From Pseudomonadota bacterium (GTDB lineage Bacteria; Pseudomonadota; Alphaproteobacteria; Rhizobiales; Aestuariivirgaceae): a stretch of 33,934 nt of DNA. The notes beneath the pieces were generated by a model that saw only the letters and a list, made by a program, of their open reading frames with translations, made no database searches and had not been told where the DNA came from. Within the stretch, counting starts at the first letter, position 1; each line of letters opens with the position of its first letter. The position numbers and the translations under genes are program-made. The stretch covers positions 1 through 33,934 of the forward strand of contig JAEKFU010000002.1 of assembly GCA_016522385.1 (NCBI GenBank), read 5' to 3'. Positions 7,915 through 15,991 of the stretch are shown here, piece after piece.

Positions 7915-8237
7915 GATCAAATGCCTCCCAATTTTCAGAATTTCTGTAAATTCTCCCCCACTTACGCCAAAATGGCCAACATTACCAGGATTGAATCGTG
8001 AACGATTGTCAAAATCGCCACATGACATGCGTCTTGATAGATCGAATAGTGCACTGTCACCGCAACCTAGCAATCAGAACTGTCCATGCGCCGGCTCGGA
8101 TATGACAATTAGGCAATCGATATGAGTTTTGATCATACCTCATAATCCCACGCCGGAGATGTTGATTTAGACCGCGGCTGTTTCGCGTTTCTTTACGATT
8201 TAGGTGTTAGTTTACCATAATTGGAGAGATCGAGAGG
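7915..8237. other. Divergent intergenic region, fhs / PAS-GGDEF-EAL gene
   Basis: No gene seen. It holds the fhs Shine-Dalgarno (7921-7927) and two small perfect inverted repeats. One is AGAATTT-CTGT-AAATTCT (7937-7954), within the likely fhs leader. The other is AATCGT-GA-ACGATT (7994-8007), which looks like a dimeric operator. Divergent promoters for both genes must be here. I do not recognise a riboswitch. Confidence 0.5.
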
Positions 8238-10736
8238 TTGGCAACGGTACGCGAATGCCCCGGTTGCCAATCAGTTTGTAATGCCCACGGAGGACCCGTG
8301 AACCAGCCCGGACCTGAAAAAGCCGCCGCCATCGCAGCAACCTCGGAATCAGAATTGTTTCCTAGCTCGCCAGGTCATGATGCCCCACCTGTCCAATCAC
8401 CTGCGTCGTCGGTGAATGCCATCGCCAAGGCTCGTGATTTAGAGGAGTTGGAGCGTATCCGTCGCGCGGTACTAGCTGTTGGCGACGCCGCCTATCACTG
8501 GGACATTACGACCGACAAGATGGTTTGGAGCAGCAACGTCTCGGATGTGATCCCGACGACGGACCCGATGCAAATCAAGACAGGCCGCAGTTACGCCGAT
8601 TTGCTCGATGCCAGCAATCTCACCAGTCGTTATGACACTGTCATGCGCTCAGCACCACGGGATCCTGGCGACGGCGTACCGTTTTCCATCGAATATCTTA
8701 TCCATCCAACGAGCCATGTCGGACAGCAATCCTTATGGATCGAGGACTGTGGTCGATGGTATTGCGGTCAGGATGGGAAACCAGCCGAAGTTTTCGGCAT
8801 CGTTCGCCAGATTGATGACCGTCATGAGCGGGATCAGCAGCTGCAATTCATGGGTAATTGCGATCCGTTGACCGGCATGATGAATCGCGGCCGCCTGTCC
8901 GAGGCTCTTGCTGAGACAATGGCCAAGGCCGAGGATGAAAACACCAGCTGTGCATTTCTGATCGTTGTTATCAACAATCTCGCCGTCGTCAACGATGCCT
9001 ACGGCTTTGATATTGCCGATGAAGTAATCGTCTCGGTCGGTCACCGATTGAAACGTGTGGTGCGCACCGGTGACATGATTGGGCGATACTCCGGCGCCAA
9101 ATTCGGTGTCATTCTGAGCGATTGCACCGAAGGGGAAGTCAAGATAGCCGCTGAGCGATTTCTGAGCGTGGCCCGCGACAACGTGTTCGAAACCGAGCGT
9201 GGGCCGGTCTGGGCAATGTTGTCCATCGGCGGCATCGTGTTGCCGAAGTTTGCCGGTGATGCGAACGCCGCCATGGCCAATGCCGAAGAAGCGCTCGCTG
9301 AGGCAAAGCGTCAGCCTTCAGACGCCTATGTTCCATACCGCCCTTCGGCAGAACGGATTTCTGTCCGAAGTCTTAACGCACGTTGCGCGGCCGAGATTGT
9401 TTCCAGCCTAAAGAACAACCGCTTCACGCTGGCCTATCAGCCGATCGTCGATGCACGCACTGGCGAGATTGCCATGCACGAAGCACTTTTGCGCATGCGG
9501 TGTGAAGACGGTGACACCGTCGCAGCCCACCACCTGATCCCGATCGCAGAAAAGCTTGGCCTCGTACGCATGATCGACAGAGCCGTTGCCCGGTTGGCCG
9601 TCGACACCCTTGCGCTCAATCCTGAATTGTCGATATCGGTGAACATCTCCGGCATAACGGCAACGGATCGACGTTGGTTCAGCCAGTTGACCGCGATTCT
9701 GTCCGAAACACCTGGGATAAGCGATCGTATTGTCGTAGAGATCACCGAGTCGGTCGCCTTGCAGGATCTCGGTGAGACAATCCGGTTCACCAGGGAATTG
9801 CGCCAATTGGGGTGCCGCGTTGCCATCGACGATTTTGGTGCCGGTTACACCTCGTTCAAGAATCTCAGAGAATTGGACATTGACATCGTCAAGATAGACG
9901 GTTCGTTCTGCGAGCACCTGACACAGAACCGCGACAATCAGTATTTTGTCCGTTCGTTGATTGACCTAGCTAAGAAGTTCGAACTTCAGACAGTTGCTGA
10001 GTGGGTTCGGTCAGAAGAAGACGCCGACTTGCTGCGCTCCTGGGGTATCGACTACATGCAGGGCAACCTGTTTGGAGAAGTCGTGACCGACGTTACCTGG
10101 GAGCTGCCTGAGCGCGATGGCGCAGACAATGAGCCTGAACAGGTCGAGGCATTCGACGCCTCATTGATTTCCGCTGCCCTGCAGGAGCAACAAGACAATG
10201 CCGCCAATCCGCCTGCACCGCAACAGGATTGGCCTGAAGATGCGGAACAACCTTTCGATTCCAGCTGGAATGAACCGCAGACAACCCCCGAAAACGCTGA
10301 GTCCTCCGAACCCAACACAGACGCCACGAAATCGGACCGGTCGCCACTGTGGTCTGGGCCGCAAAGCGAGCCCGCGCCTGAAGCACTCGTCATTTTGCCC
10401 ACCATGAACACGCTAGACGAAGCTCAGACAGAGGAGACTCTTACCGAGCCACAAGGTAATACATCGCACAAGGCCGAAGAACCCATTGACTCAACCAATC
10501 CGACAAAGGCCGAAGCGGGCGAGACAACTACAAATGACGGCGCCGATGCCGTCGGCATGACCGATCAAACCGGAAGTGCTGACGACTTCGAACCGATCGA
10601 CATCAAACTCAACCTATCTTTGCTGCAAACCGCGAAATCCGGATTGGATGCAACTTTCGGCCCCCCAGCCAAGGAGAGTTCCGATAAGCATCCTGACCTT
10701 GCCTCCGCAATTACCGAGACCTTCGGCGAAAACTAG
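8238..10736 (+). CDS. PAS-GGDEF-EAL protein, degenerate GGDEF, acidic C-terminal tail
   Basis: Likely cyclic-di-GMP signalling protein of 832 residues. After a Pro/Ser-rich start comes a PAS-like region (about 70-200, with HWDITTDKMVWSSN), a GGDEF domain (about 205-370) and an EAL domain (about 395-640). The GGDEF signature is SGAKF at 285-289, so cyclase activity is unlikely. The EAL side keeps E of EALLR at 415, Asn of SVNIS, Glu of EITES, DDFGAGYTS at 531-539, Lys of KIDG at 552 and Glu 588. The usual AEGVE is AEWVR here, so phosphodiesterase activity is probable but not certain. From about 640 the protein is acidic, Pro/Gln/Thr-rich and likely disordered. No membrane segment or signal peptide is seen. 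Start: TTG at 8238-8240, or GTG at 8298-8300 after GGAGGA; the latter is quite possible. Confidence 0.93.
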   Translation: MATVRECPGCQSVCNAHGGPVNQPGPEKAAAIAATSESELFPSSPGHDAPPVQSPASSVNAIAKARDLEELERIRRAVLAVGDAAYHWDITTDKMVWSSNVSDVIPTTDPMQIKTGRSYADLLDASNLTSRYDTVMRSAPRDPGDGVPFSIEYLIHPTSHVGQQSLWIEDCGRWYCGQDGKPAEVFGIVRQIDDRHERDQQLQFMGNCDPLTGMMNRGRLSEALAETMAKAEDENTSCAFLIVVINNLAVVNDAYGFDIADEVIVSVGHRLKRVVRTGDMIGRYSGAKFGVILSDCTEGEVKIAAERFLSVARDNVFETERGPVWAMLSIGGIVLPKFAGDANAAMANAEEALAEAKRQPSDAYVPYRPSAERISVRSLNARCAAEIVSSLKNNRFTLAYQPIVDARTGEIAMHEALLRMRCEDGDTVAAHHLIPIAEKLGLVRMIDRAVARLAVDTLALNPELSISVNISGITATDRRWFSQLTAILSETPGISDRIVVEITESVALQDLGETIRFTRELRQLGCRVAIDDFGAGYTSFKNLRELDIDIVKIDGSFCEHLTQNRDNQYFVRSLIDLAKKFELQTVAEWVRSEEDADLLRSWGIDYMQGNLFGEVVTDVTWELPERDGADNEPEQVEAFDASLISAALQEQQDNAANPPAPQQDWPEDAEQPFDSSWNEPQTTPENAESSEPNTDATKSDRSPLWSGPQSEPAPEALVILPTMNTLDEAQTEETLTEPQGNTSHKAEEPIDSTNPTKAEAGETTTNDGADAVGMTDQTGSADDFEPIDIKLNLSLLQTAKSGLDATFGPPAKESSDKHPDLASAITETFGEN

Positions 10737-10759
10737 TCGTCCGGGATCTGAAAGACCAA

Positions 10760-11383
10760 TTAGTCCTTCTTGCTTGCCAGCGTTTCGAGTTGTTTTTGAA
10801 GTGCGCTCATTTGCTCGCGCAGAGCGCTAAGTTCGTCCGGTTGCGTTTCGTCCTGTGCCTGGTCTGCATTTTCGGCCTTGCCCGTGGACTCATCCCTACG
10901 AAGCCCTTCTGTTTTCTCACCGACGCCCGCAAACGGATTGAACATTTGCATTGCCTGCTGAAACATGGCCATGTTCCGCTTTGCAAGTTCTTCCATATTC
11001 CTGAACGGTTCGCCGCCCAGTTCAAGCAGTTGCTGACGAAACCGTTCCTGTTCCTGGGCCAGGGACTCCAACGAGAACTCTAGATAACTAGGCACAAAGG
11101 CCTGCATATTGTCGCCATAGAATCGGATCAGCTGGCGCAGGAAGTTGATAGGTAACAGATTTTGCCCTTTGCCTTCTTCTTCGAAGATAATCTGGGTTAG
11201 GACCGTTCGGGTGATATCTTCACCTGACTTAGCGTCAAAAACGACAAAGTCATCGCCGTCCTTTACCATCTGCGCCAGATCATCCAAAGTCACGTATGCA
11301 CTGGTCGCAGTGTTGTAGAGGCGCCTGTTGGCATATTTTTTTATGATGATCGGATCAGACTTCGCAGTATCTTGCGTGTTCAA
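10760..11383 (-). CDS. phaR: Polyhydroxyalkanoate synthesis repressor PhaR
   Basis: PhaR binds PHB granules and also DNA, repressing phasin and PHA genes until polymer accumulates. The 207-residue protein begins with the PHB/PHA accumulation regulator DNA-binding domain: IIKKYANRRLYNT near residues 12-24, then YVTLDDLAQMV and ITRTVLTQII. The central PHB_acc repeat region follows, with LRQLIRFYGDNMQAFVPSYLE. The C-terminal third is Met/Gln-rich with Glu/Lys, ending in an apparent coiled coil (LSALREQMSALQKQLETL). The start is TTG at 11381-11383: GGGAG lies upstream at good spacing and the first in-frame ATG would remove the DNA-binding domain. The gene is divergent from phaA. TGC-N3-GCA sites in the gap suggest self-control and control of phaA. 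Confidence 0.96.
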   Translation of the reverse strand: MNTQDTAKSDPIIIKKYANRRLYNTATSAYVTLDDLAQMVKDGDDFVVFDAKSGEDITRTVLTQIIFEEEGKGQNLLPINFLRQLIRFYGDNMQAFVPSYLEFSLESLAQEQERFRQQLLELGGEPFRNMEELAKRNMAMFQQAMQMFNPFAGVGEKTEGLRRDESTGKAENADQAQDETQPDELSALREQMSALQKQLETLASKKD

Positions 11384-11465
11384 AATGTTCGCTCCCTAAT
11401 ACCAACGGTATCGAGTCCTGACGCATTTGTTATTAACGCCTATCTTTGACATTCATTTCTGCGGG

Positions 11466-11476
11466 CTGCAGTGCAC
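11466..11476. promoter_or_regulatory. Putative PhaR site 1
   Basis: CTGCAGTGCAC contains TGC-N3-GCA. PhaR of Paracoccus and Rhodobacter is known to bind TGC/GCA inverted motifs of about this spacing. It lies 83 bases upstream of the phaR start, a good place for autoregulation. The similarity to the consensus is recalled, not computed. Confidence 0.5.
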
Positions 11477-11577
11477 AATTGCAAGTGCAAAACGATCTGA
11501 AACCTCTAATGAAACACGTGAAAACCAACTCCCAGGTTTACATTGAGCTTCCAATTGCCGCACTGCACACCCAAGAA

Positions 11578-11592
11578 TTGTGCATTGCACAA
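11578..11592. promoter_or_regulatory. Putative PhaR site 2 overlapping the phaA promoter
   Basis: TTGTGCATTGCACAA is a perfect palindrome around one central base with a TGC-ATT-GCA core. It overlaps the -35 candidate TTGCAC (11585-11590), which is followed after 17 bases by TAAATG (11608-11613). A bound repressor would block polymerase, matching PhaR repression of PHB synthesis. Confidence 0.55.
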
Positions 11593-11685
11593 GTCACTGT
11601 AACGTCATAAATGATGGCCACCGCCGCCGTTTGGTGGTTTAGTGCCATATCCAAGCCAATGAGACGTTTAAGGGAGGTCCAGCAC

Positions 11686-12873
11686 ATGGCCAACACGGAT
11701 AATTCCATTGTCATTGTTTCCGCAGCCCGCACACCTGTAGGCTCGTTCAACGGTGCACTAAGCGGTCTTGCCGCTTCCGAACTGGGCGCCGTCGCCATCA
11801 AGGCGGCGATGGAGCGCGCAAACGTTGAACCATCTGATGTTCAAGAAGTCATCATGGGACAGATTCTCACCGCCGCACAAGGCCAGAACCCGGCTCGCCA
11901 GGCCTCTGTGAACGCTGGAATTCCTGTCGAGGCGCCCGCCTGGGGCATGAACCAGCTGTGCGGTTCCGGGCTGCGCGCCGTAGCATTGGGAGCCCAGCAG
12001 ATTGCTGATGGTTCCGCAGATGTCGTAATCGCTGGCGGCCAGGAATCGATGAGCCAGGCGCCGCATTGCCAGCATTTGCGCAATGGCGTCAAGATGGGCG
12101 ACTACAAGATGGTCGACTCCATGATCAAGGATGGTCTTTGGGATGCCTTCAATGGCTATCACATGGGCACAACGGCTGAGAATGTCGCCAAACAATGGCA
12201 AATCACGCGCGAAGCTCAAGATGCCTTTGCCGTGGCTTCACAGAACAAGGCCGAAGCCGCCCAGAAGGATGGAAAGTTCAAGGACGAAATCGCCCCGGTG
12301 ACCATTTCCACCCGCAAGGGCGACATCGTTGTTGAAGATGATGAGTATATCAAACATGGTGTAACGCTGGACAGCGTTCAGAAATTGCGCCCGGCCTTCG
12401 ATAAGGAAGGTACGGTAACCGCCGCCAACGCATCCGGCATCAATGACGGCGCCGCAGCAGTGGTTCTGATGTCGCAGGAAGAAGCGGCAAAACGCGGCGC
12501 CGAGCCGCTCGCCCGCATCGTTTCTTGGGCATCGGTCGGTCTCGACCCGGCGATTATGGGTGTCGGCCCAATTGCGGCTTCACGCAAGGCAATGGAGAAG
12601 GCCGGCTGGTCCCACGAAGATCTCGACCTAGTGGAAGCCAACGAAGCTTTTGCCGCGCAAGCTTGCGCCGTAAACAAAGACCTCGGTTGGAATACTGAAA
12701 AAGTCAACGTCAATGGCGGCGCGATTGCCATTGGCCATCCGATCGGCGCGTCTGGTGCCCGCGTACTCACGACCCTGTTGTATGAGATGAAACGGCGTGA
12801 CGCCAAGAAGGGTCTGGCAACCTTATGTATTGGCGGCGGCATGGGTGTTGCGATGTGTGTCGAGCGCGACTGA
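11686..12873 (+). CDS. phaA: Acetyl-CoA acetyltransferase (PHB beta-ketothiolase)
   Basis: Condenses two acetyl-CoA to acetoacetyl-CoA, the first step of polyhydroxybutyrate synthesis; thermodynamically it also works in reverse. The protein is 395 residues, typical for biosynthetic thiolases. The acylated Cys lies in GMNQLCGSG near residue 91. The catalytic His lies in GHPIGASGAR near 351, and the second Cys in LCIGGGMG near 381, where GGGMG replaces the more common GGGQG. NEAFAAQ is also present. The ATG at 11686-11688 has the excellent Shine-Dalgarno AGGGAGGT; the longer frame upstream is not real. phaB follows after 88 bases. No phaC is in the window, so the synthase lies elsewhere. Confidence 0.97.
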   Translation: MANTDNSIVIVSAARTPVGSFNGALSGLAASELGAVAIKAAMERANVEPSDVQEVIMGQILTAAQGQNPARQASVNAGIPVEAPAWGMNQLCGSGLRAVALGAQQIADGSADVVIAGGQESMSQAPHCQHLRNGVKMGDYKMVDSMIKDGLWDAFNGYHMGTTAENVAKQWQITREAQDAFAVASQNKAEAAQKDGKFKDEIAPVTISTRKGDIVVEDDEYIKHGVTLDSVQKLRPAFDKEGTVTAANASGINDGAAAVVLMSQEEAAKRGAEPLARIVSWASVGLDPAIMGVGPIAASRKAMEKAGWSHEDLDLVEANEAFAAQACAVNKDLGWNTEKVNVNGGAIAIGHPIGASGARVLTTLLYEMKRRDAKKGLATLCIGGGMGVAMCVERD

Positions 12874-12906
12874 ACCTGAAGTCTGGTCTGAAACAGAACA
12901 TGCCGG

Positions 12907-12927
12907 GCGCTGCGCGCGACGCAGTGC
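12907..12927 (+). terminator. Hairpin between phaA and phaB
   Basis: GCGCTGCG (12907-12914) and CGCAGTGC (12920-12927) pair, with one G-U, around CGCGA. ATTTTTG follows only about 10 bases later, so it may act as a partial terminator or a processing site that sets phaA versus phaB expression. Not a clean intrinsic terminator. Confidence 0.4.
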
Positions 12928-12961
12928 TTCGGCCTATTTTTGACAAGGGAGGAATAGGAAA

Positions 12962-13687
12962 ATGGCAAGAGTAGCCCTCGTAACAGGTGGCTCACGCGGC
13001 ATCGGCGCAGCAATCAGCACCGCATTGCATCAAGCTGGATATTCGGTTGCAGCCAACTACGCCGGCAACGACGAAGCGGCCGCCAAATTTAAGGACCAGA
13101 CAGGCATTCCCGTATACAAGTGGAGTGTCGCGGACTTTGAGAGTTGCGAAGCTGGCATTAAACAGGTCGAAGCCGACCTCGGTGCCATCGATATTCTGGT
13201 CAACAATGCCGGCATCACCCGTGACGGCATGTTCCACAAGATGTCGCTCGATCAGTGGAAAGCGGTCATCGACACCAACCTGAACGGCCTGTTCAACATG
13301 ACACGCCCTTTGTGGGAGGGCATGCGTGAACGCAATTTTGGCCGGATCATCAATATTTCCTCAATCAACGGCCAGAAAGGCCAGATGGGGCAAGCGAACT
13401 ATTCCGCCGCCAAAGCCGGTGACATCGGTTTCACCAAGGCACTGGCTCAGGAAGGCGCCCGCAAGGGAATAACCGTAAATGCAATCTGTCCGGGCTATAT
13501 CGGCACCGAGATGGTACGCGCTGTGCCAGAGGAAGTCCTCAACAAGTCGATCCTGCCCTACATCCCGGTCAACCGGCTTGGTGAACCTGAAGAAATCGCA
13601 CGCTGCGTTGTCTTCCTTGCATCAGACGATTCAGGCTTTATCACCGGCTCGACCCTGAGCGCCAATGGTGGTCAATACATGATCTGA
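12962..13687 (+). CDS. phaB: Acetoacetyl-CoA reductase
   Basis: NADPH-dependent short-chain dehydrogenase that reduces acetoacetyl-CoA to (R)-3-hydroxybutyryl-CoA for PHB synthesis. The 241-residue product is the family's usual length. It has the cofactor motif TGGSRGIG at residues 8-15, NNAG near 81, and the catalytic triad as Ser in NISSING, then Tyr and Lys in YSAAKAG. GYIGTEMV and a C-terminal GGQYM are typical of PhaB. The ATG at 12962 is preceded by AAGGGAGGAATAGGAAA, a strong ribosome site. The position right after phaA separates it from the similar FabG. Confidence 0.97.
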   Translation: MARVALVTGGSRGIGAAISTALHQAGYSVAANYAGNDEAAAKFKDQTGIPVYKWSVADFESCEAGIKQVEADLGAIDILVNNAGITRDGMFHKMSLDQWKAVIDTNLNGLFNMTRPLWEGMRERNFGRIINISSINGQKGQMGQANYSAAKAGDIGFTKALAQEGARKGITVNAICPGYIGTEMVRAVPEEVLNKSILPYIPVNRLGEPEEIARCVVFLASDDSGFITGSTLSANGGQYMI

Positions 13688-13831
13688 CGATGGCTCGGAC
13701 GCTCGTGAAGCGGCGGCCCCCGTGCTCTCGCCAACTTGCTGTGATTAGGACAAATTTGCCGCGTATCGTCGCCATGTCAGCTGGAGTTCAATTAGCGCTT
13801 TGCTGGCATACATTTTAGGTGGGAGGCGAGC

Positions 13832-14071
13832 ATGAAGAGATTTGTGATAACCAGCGCTGCAATTATCGCATTGGGCACCAGCGCGTTTGCCGGGTCTTGC
13901 CCGGGACTGATGACCAAGATCGATGAGGCTCTGAAGACTGCAGAACTCACTGAGGCCGACAAGGCCAAGGTCATGGATCTGCGCAAAAAGGGCGAAGAGC
14001 AGCACAATGCCGGCCAGCACAGTGAGTCTGTTGCCACACTCAACGAGGCATTAAAAACACTCGGCATGTAA
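13832..14071 (+). CDS. Small exported alpha-helical protein, function unknown
   Basis: A 79-residue protein with a clear Sec signal peptide: MKRF, a hydrophobic core, and a likely cut after AFA near residue 20. The mature part, about 59 residues, starts with SCPGLMTKIDEAL and is predicted helical, Lys/Glu/Ala-rich, with a single Cys. The pattern KGEEQHNAGQHSESVATLNEALKTLG resembles a half TPR helix pair. The ribosome site GTGGGAGGCGAGC in front of the ATG is strong and supports a real gene. It follows phaB by 144 bases with its own possible promoter. I recognise no named family; similar small periplasmic proteins exist in alphaproteobacteria. A role with the downstream antiporter is possible but unsupported. 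Confidence 0.85.
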   Translation: MKRFVITSAAIIALGTSAFAGSCPGLMTKIDEALKTAELTEADKAKVMDLRKKGEEQHNAGQHSESVATLNEALKTLGM

Positions 14072-14109
14072 AATTCGCATGCAGCGACGGAATTTGATGC
14101 TTCTATGCC

Positions 14110-14130
14110 CCTGTTAAGCCTTTTAACAGG
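14110..14130 (+). terminator. Hairpin after the small exported-protein gene
   Basis: CCTGTTAA (14110-14117) and TTAACAGG (14123-14130) are perfect 8-base arms around a 5-base loop, 38 bases beyond the stop codon. A real T-run is missing, so it may be a weak terminator or an mRNA-stabilising hairpin before the antiporter gene. Confidence 0.5.
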
Positions 14131-14183
14131 CAGGTCGTGCTACCAGATAAATCTCCACAGATAGGTTTGTTGGAGGTTGGACG

Positions 14184-15128
14184 GTGTACCTGTCGCTGAT
14201 TGGCGGTTTCGTGCTGTTGTTGCTCGGCGGTGAGTTTCTCGTTCGCGGCGCCGCCGGCCTTGCCGAACGACTGGGAATCTCGCCACTGGTTATCGGCATT
14301 GTTGTCGTTGGGTTCGGGACTTCTGCACCGGAACTTGTAACGTCCGTGCAAGCCGCTTTAAACGGCGCTCCCGGCTTGGCGATCGGCAATATTGTCGGCT
14401 CAAATATTGCCAATATCCTTTTGATCCTCGGCGCCGGCGCATTGATCTATCCGATGGCGTGCGCTCGTCACTCGTTGCTGCGCGACGGTGGATTGGTGGT
14501 CGGAACTGCGTTTTTATTGGCCGCAGCCGGCCTGGCCGGCGGCCTGACACGCGCTGCTGGAATAGCGTTCATTGCCGGACTTGTTTTTTACATGTGGTTC
14601 CTGATTTCGCGCGAACGCTCAAAGAGCGCGGTGGCAGCCGCGTTGGTGAGCGATACTGATGGACAGCCAAGTGGCGACTGGGCGGCCAATTGGCTATGCG
14701 CGGCTTTCACGACAATCGGTACAATCGGAATTGTTTATGGTGGCAAGCTGCTGGTCGAAGGTGGCATTGAGCTTGCCCGAATATGGCAGGTATCTGAGGA
14801 GATCATCGGCCTGACAATATTGGCCATCGGCACATCTCTGCCCGAGCTGGCAACCACGGTGGTCGCGGCACTCCGTCGCCATCCCGAGATTGCCCTCGGC
14901 AATGTTTTAGGATCAAACGTCTATAACGTGCTCGGCATCGGCGGAGCGACGGCGACGATTTCGCCATTCGCTATTTCGCCGCAGATCATGGGCGCCGATA
15001 TCCCGCTGATGATCGCACTATCGATAGGCATGGTGCTGATCGGTATCTTCCGCAACGGCTTGTCACGCCTGACCGGCGCTGTGTTTCTGGGCGGCTACGG
15101 CACCTATATCCTGACGTTACTTGCCTGA
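14184..15128 (+). CDS. Calcium/sodium antiporter (CaCA family, YrbG-like)
   Basis: Inner-membrane cation exchanger of the K+-dependent Na+/Ca2+ exchanger-related family, expected to expel Ca2+ in exchange for Na+ or H+. The 314-residue protein has about ten hydrophobic segments and the two alpha repeats of the family. Repeat one is GFGTSAPELVTSV near residues 48-60, followed by GNIVGSNIANILLI. Repeat two is AIGTSLPELATTVVAAL near 213-229, followed by GNVLGSNVYNVLGI. The acidic Glu in each repeat is kept. The start is GTG at 14184-14186, preceded by GGAGGT at good spacing. It is convergent with gloB, with only nine bases between stops. Confidence 0.95.
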   Translation: MYLSLIGGFVLLLLGGEFLVRGAAGLAERLGISPLVIGIVVVGFGTSAPELVTSVQAALNGAPGLAIGNIVGSNIANILLILGAGALIYPMACARHSLLRDGGLVVGTAFLLAAAGLAGGLTRAAGIAFIAGLVFYMWFLISRERSKSAVAAALVSDTDGQPSGDWAANWLCAAFTTIGTIGIVYGGKLLVEGGIELARIWQVSEEIIGLTILAIGTSLPELATTVVAALRRHPEIALGNVLGSNVYNVLGIGGATATISPFAISPQIMGADIPLMIALSIGMVLIGIFRNGLSRLTGAVFLGGYGTYILTLLA

Positions 15129-15137
15129 TAGCATCGG

Positions 15138-15908
15138 TCAGAAACTGTCCTTGCGCCGTCTAATTTCAGCAAACACTTCCGCATCGCTCGCCGATTGCAT
15201 TCCCAGATGCCCGCGGATGCCCGCATTATCGGGTCGTAGGAACGGATTGGTTGCCAGTTCGCGTGCAATCGTCGTCGGCACGGTCGCCTGACCACGGGAT
15301 CGCAGGTCGTCGACCTCGCTTGCCCGCGCGAGCAAGTCCTGATTTTGCGGATCGACCGACAGCGCAAACTTCGCATTGCCCTGAGTGTATTCATGGCCGC
15401 TATAGACCACGGTCTCAGGCGGCAGCGCTTTCAGTTTCAACAACGAGTTCCACATTTGATCCATCGTGCCTTCAAACACCCGCCCGCAGCCCAACGTGAA
15501 CAGCGTATCACCAGCAAAGGCCACGTTGTCATCGGCAAAGTAATACGTGATATGCCCGACCGTGTGGCCCGATGTGTCCATGATCTGGGCAACGTGCCCG
15601 GCGAAATCATAGGTGCCACCGTCGTCAACATGGACGTCAATGCCGGGTATGCGCTCAGCGTCTGCCGCATTGCCTACAATCGTGGCACCATACTTCTGTT
15701 TTAGCGCGAGATTAGCACCAGTGTGATCGAAATGGTGATGAGTCACCAGAATGTGGCTCAGCTGCCAGCCCGTTTCGGCCAGAGCCGTTTCGATCGGCGT
15801 CTGCTCCGGTGCATCTATACTGGCCGTCGCACCGCTCGCGCTGTCGTGGATCAAAACGCCGTAATTGTCTGATAAACACTCAAACTGATGAATTTCTAAC
15901 TTGGCCAT
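15138..15908 (-). CDS. gloB: Hydroxyacylglutathione hydrolase (glyoxalase II)
   Basis: Hydrolyses S-lactoylglutathione to lactate and glutathione, the second step of methylglyoxal detoxification. The protein is 256 residues with a metallo-beta-lactamase fold. The metal motif THHHFDH (His 57 and 59, Asp 61, His 62) is intact, and further ligands appear as SGHTVGHI and SGHEYTQGN, a GloB hallmark. The C-terminal helical domain ends in RRRKDSF, matching the family's glutathione-binding tail. Start MAKLEIHQFECLSDNYG is typical. AAAGGCGA precedes the ATG at 15906-15908. It is divergent from a methyltransferase gene across a gap of about 80 bases, an arrangement common in Hyphomicrobiales. Confidence 0.97.
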   Translation of the reverse strand: MAKLEIHQFECLSDNYGVLIHDSASGATASIDAPEQTPIETALAETGWQLSHILVTHHHFDHTGANLALKQKYGATIVGNAADAERIPGIDVHVDDGGTYDFAGHVAQIMDTSGHTVGHITYYFADDNVAFAGDTLFTLGCGRVFEGTMDQMWNSLLKLKALPPETVVYSGHEYTQGNAKFALSVDPQNQDLLARASEVDDLRSRGQATVPTTIARELATNPFLRPDNAGIRGHLGMQSASDAEVFAEIRRRKDSF

Positions 15909-15991
15909 GGGTTCGCCTTTTGCCTTGGATCATTGAACTTACATGACATAGGCTAGACAATCAGTTCAATCGATTAGTGGCTGTGTCACGT

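Larger units (their letters stand above)
11384..11685. other. phaR-phaA divergent control region
   Basis: No gene is seen in this 302-base gap. It contains the phaR Shine-Dalgarno near 11391-11397, two TGC-N3-GCA palindromes (11466-11476 and 11578-11592), a plausible phaA promoter (11585-11613) and the phaA Shine-Dalgarno GGGAGGT at 11672-11678. Confidence 0.6.

Noticed and set aside
12378..13013. 211-codon minus frame opposite phaA/phaB
   Set aside because: Antisense shadow of two firmly identified genes.
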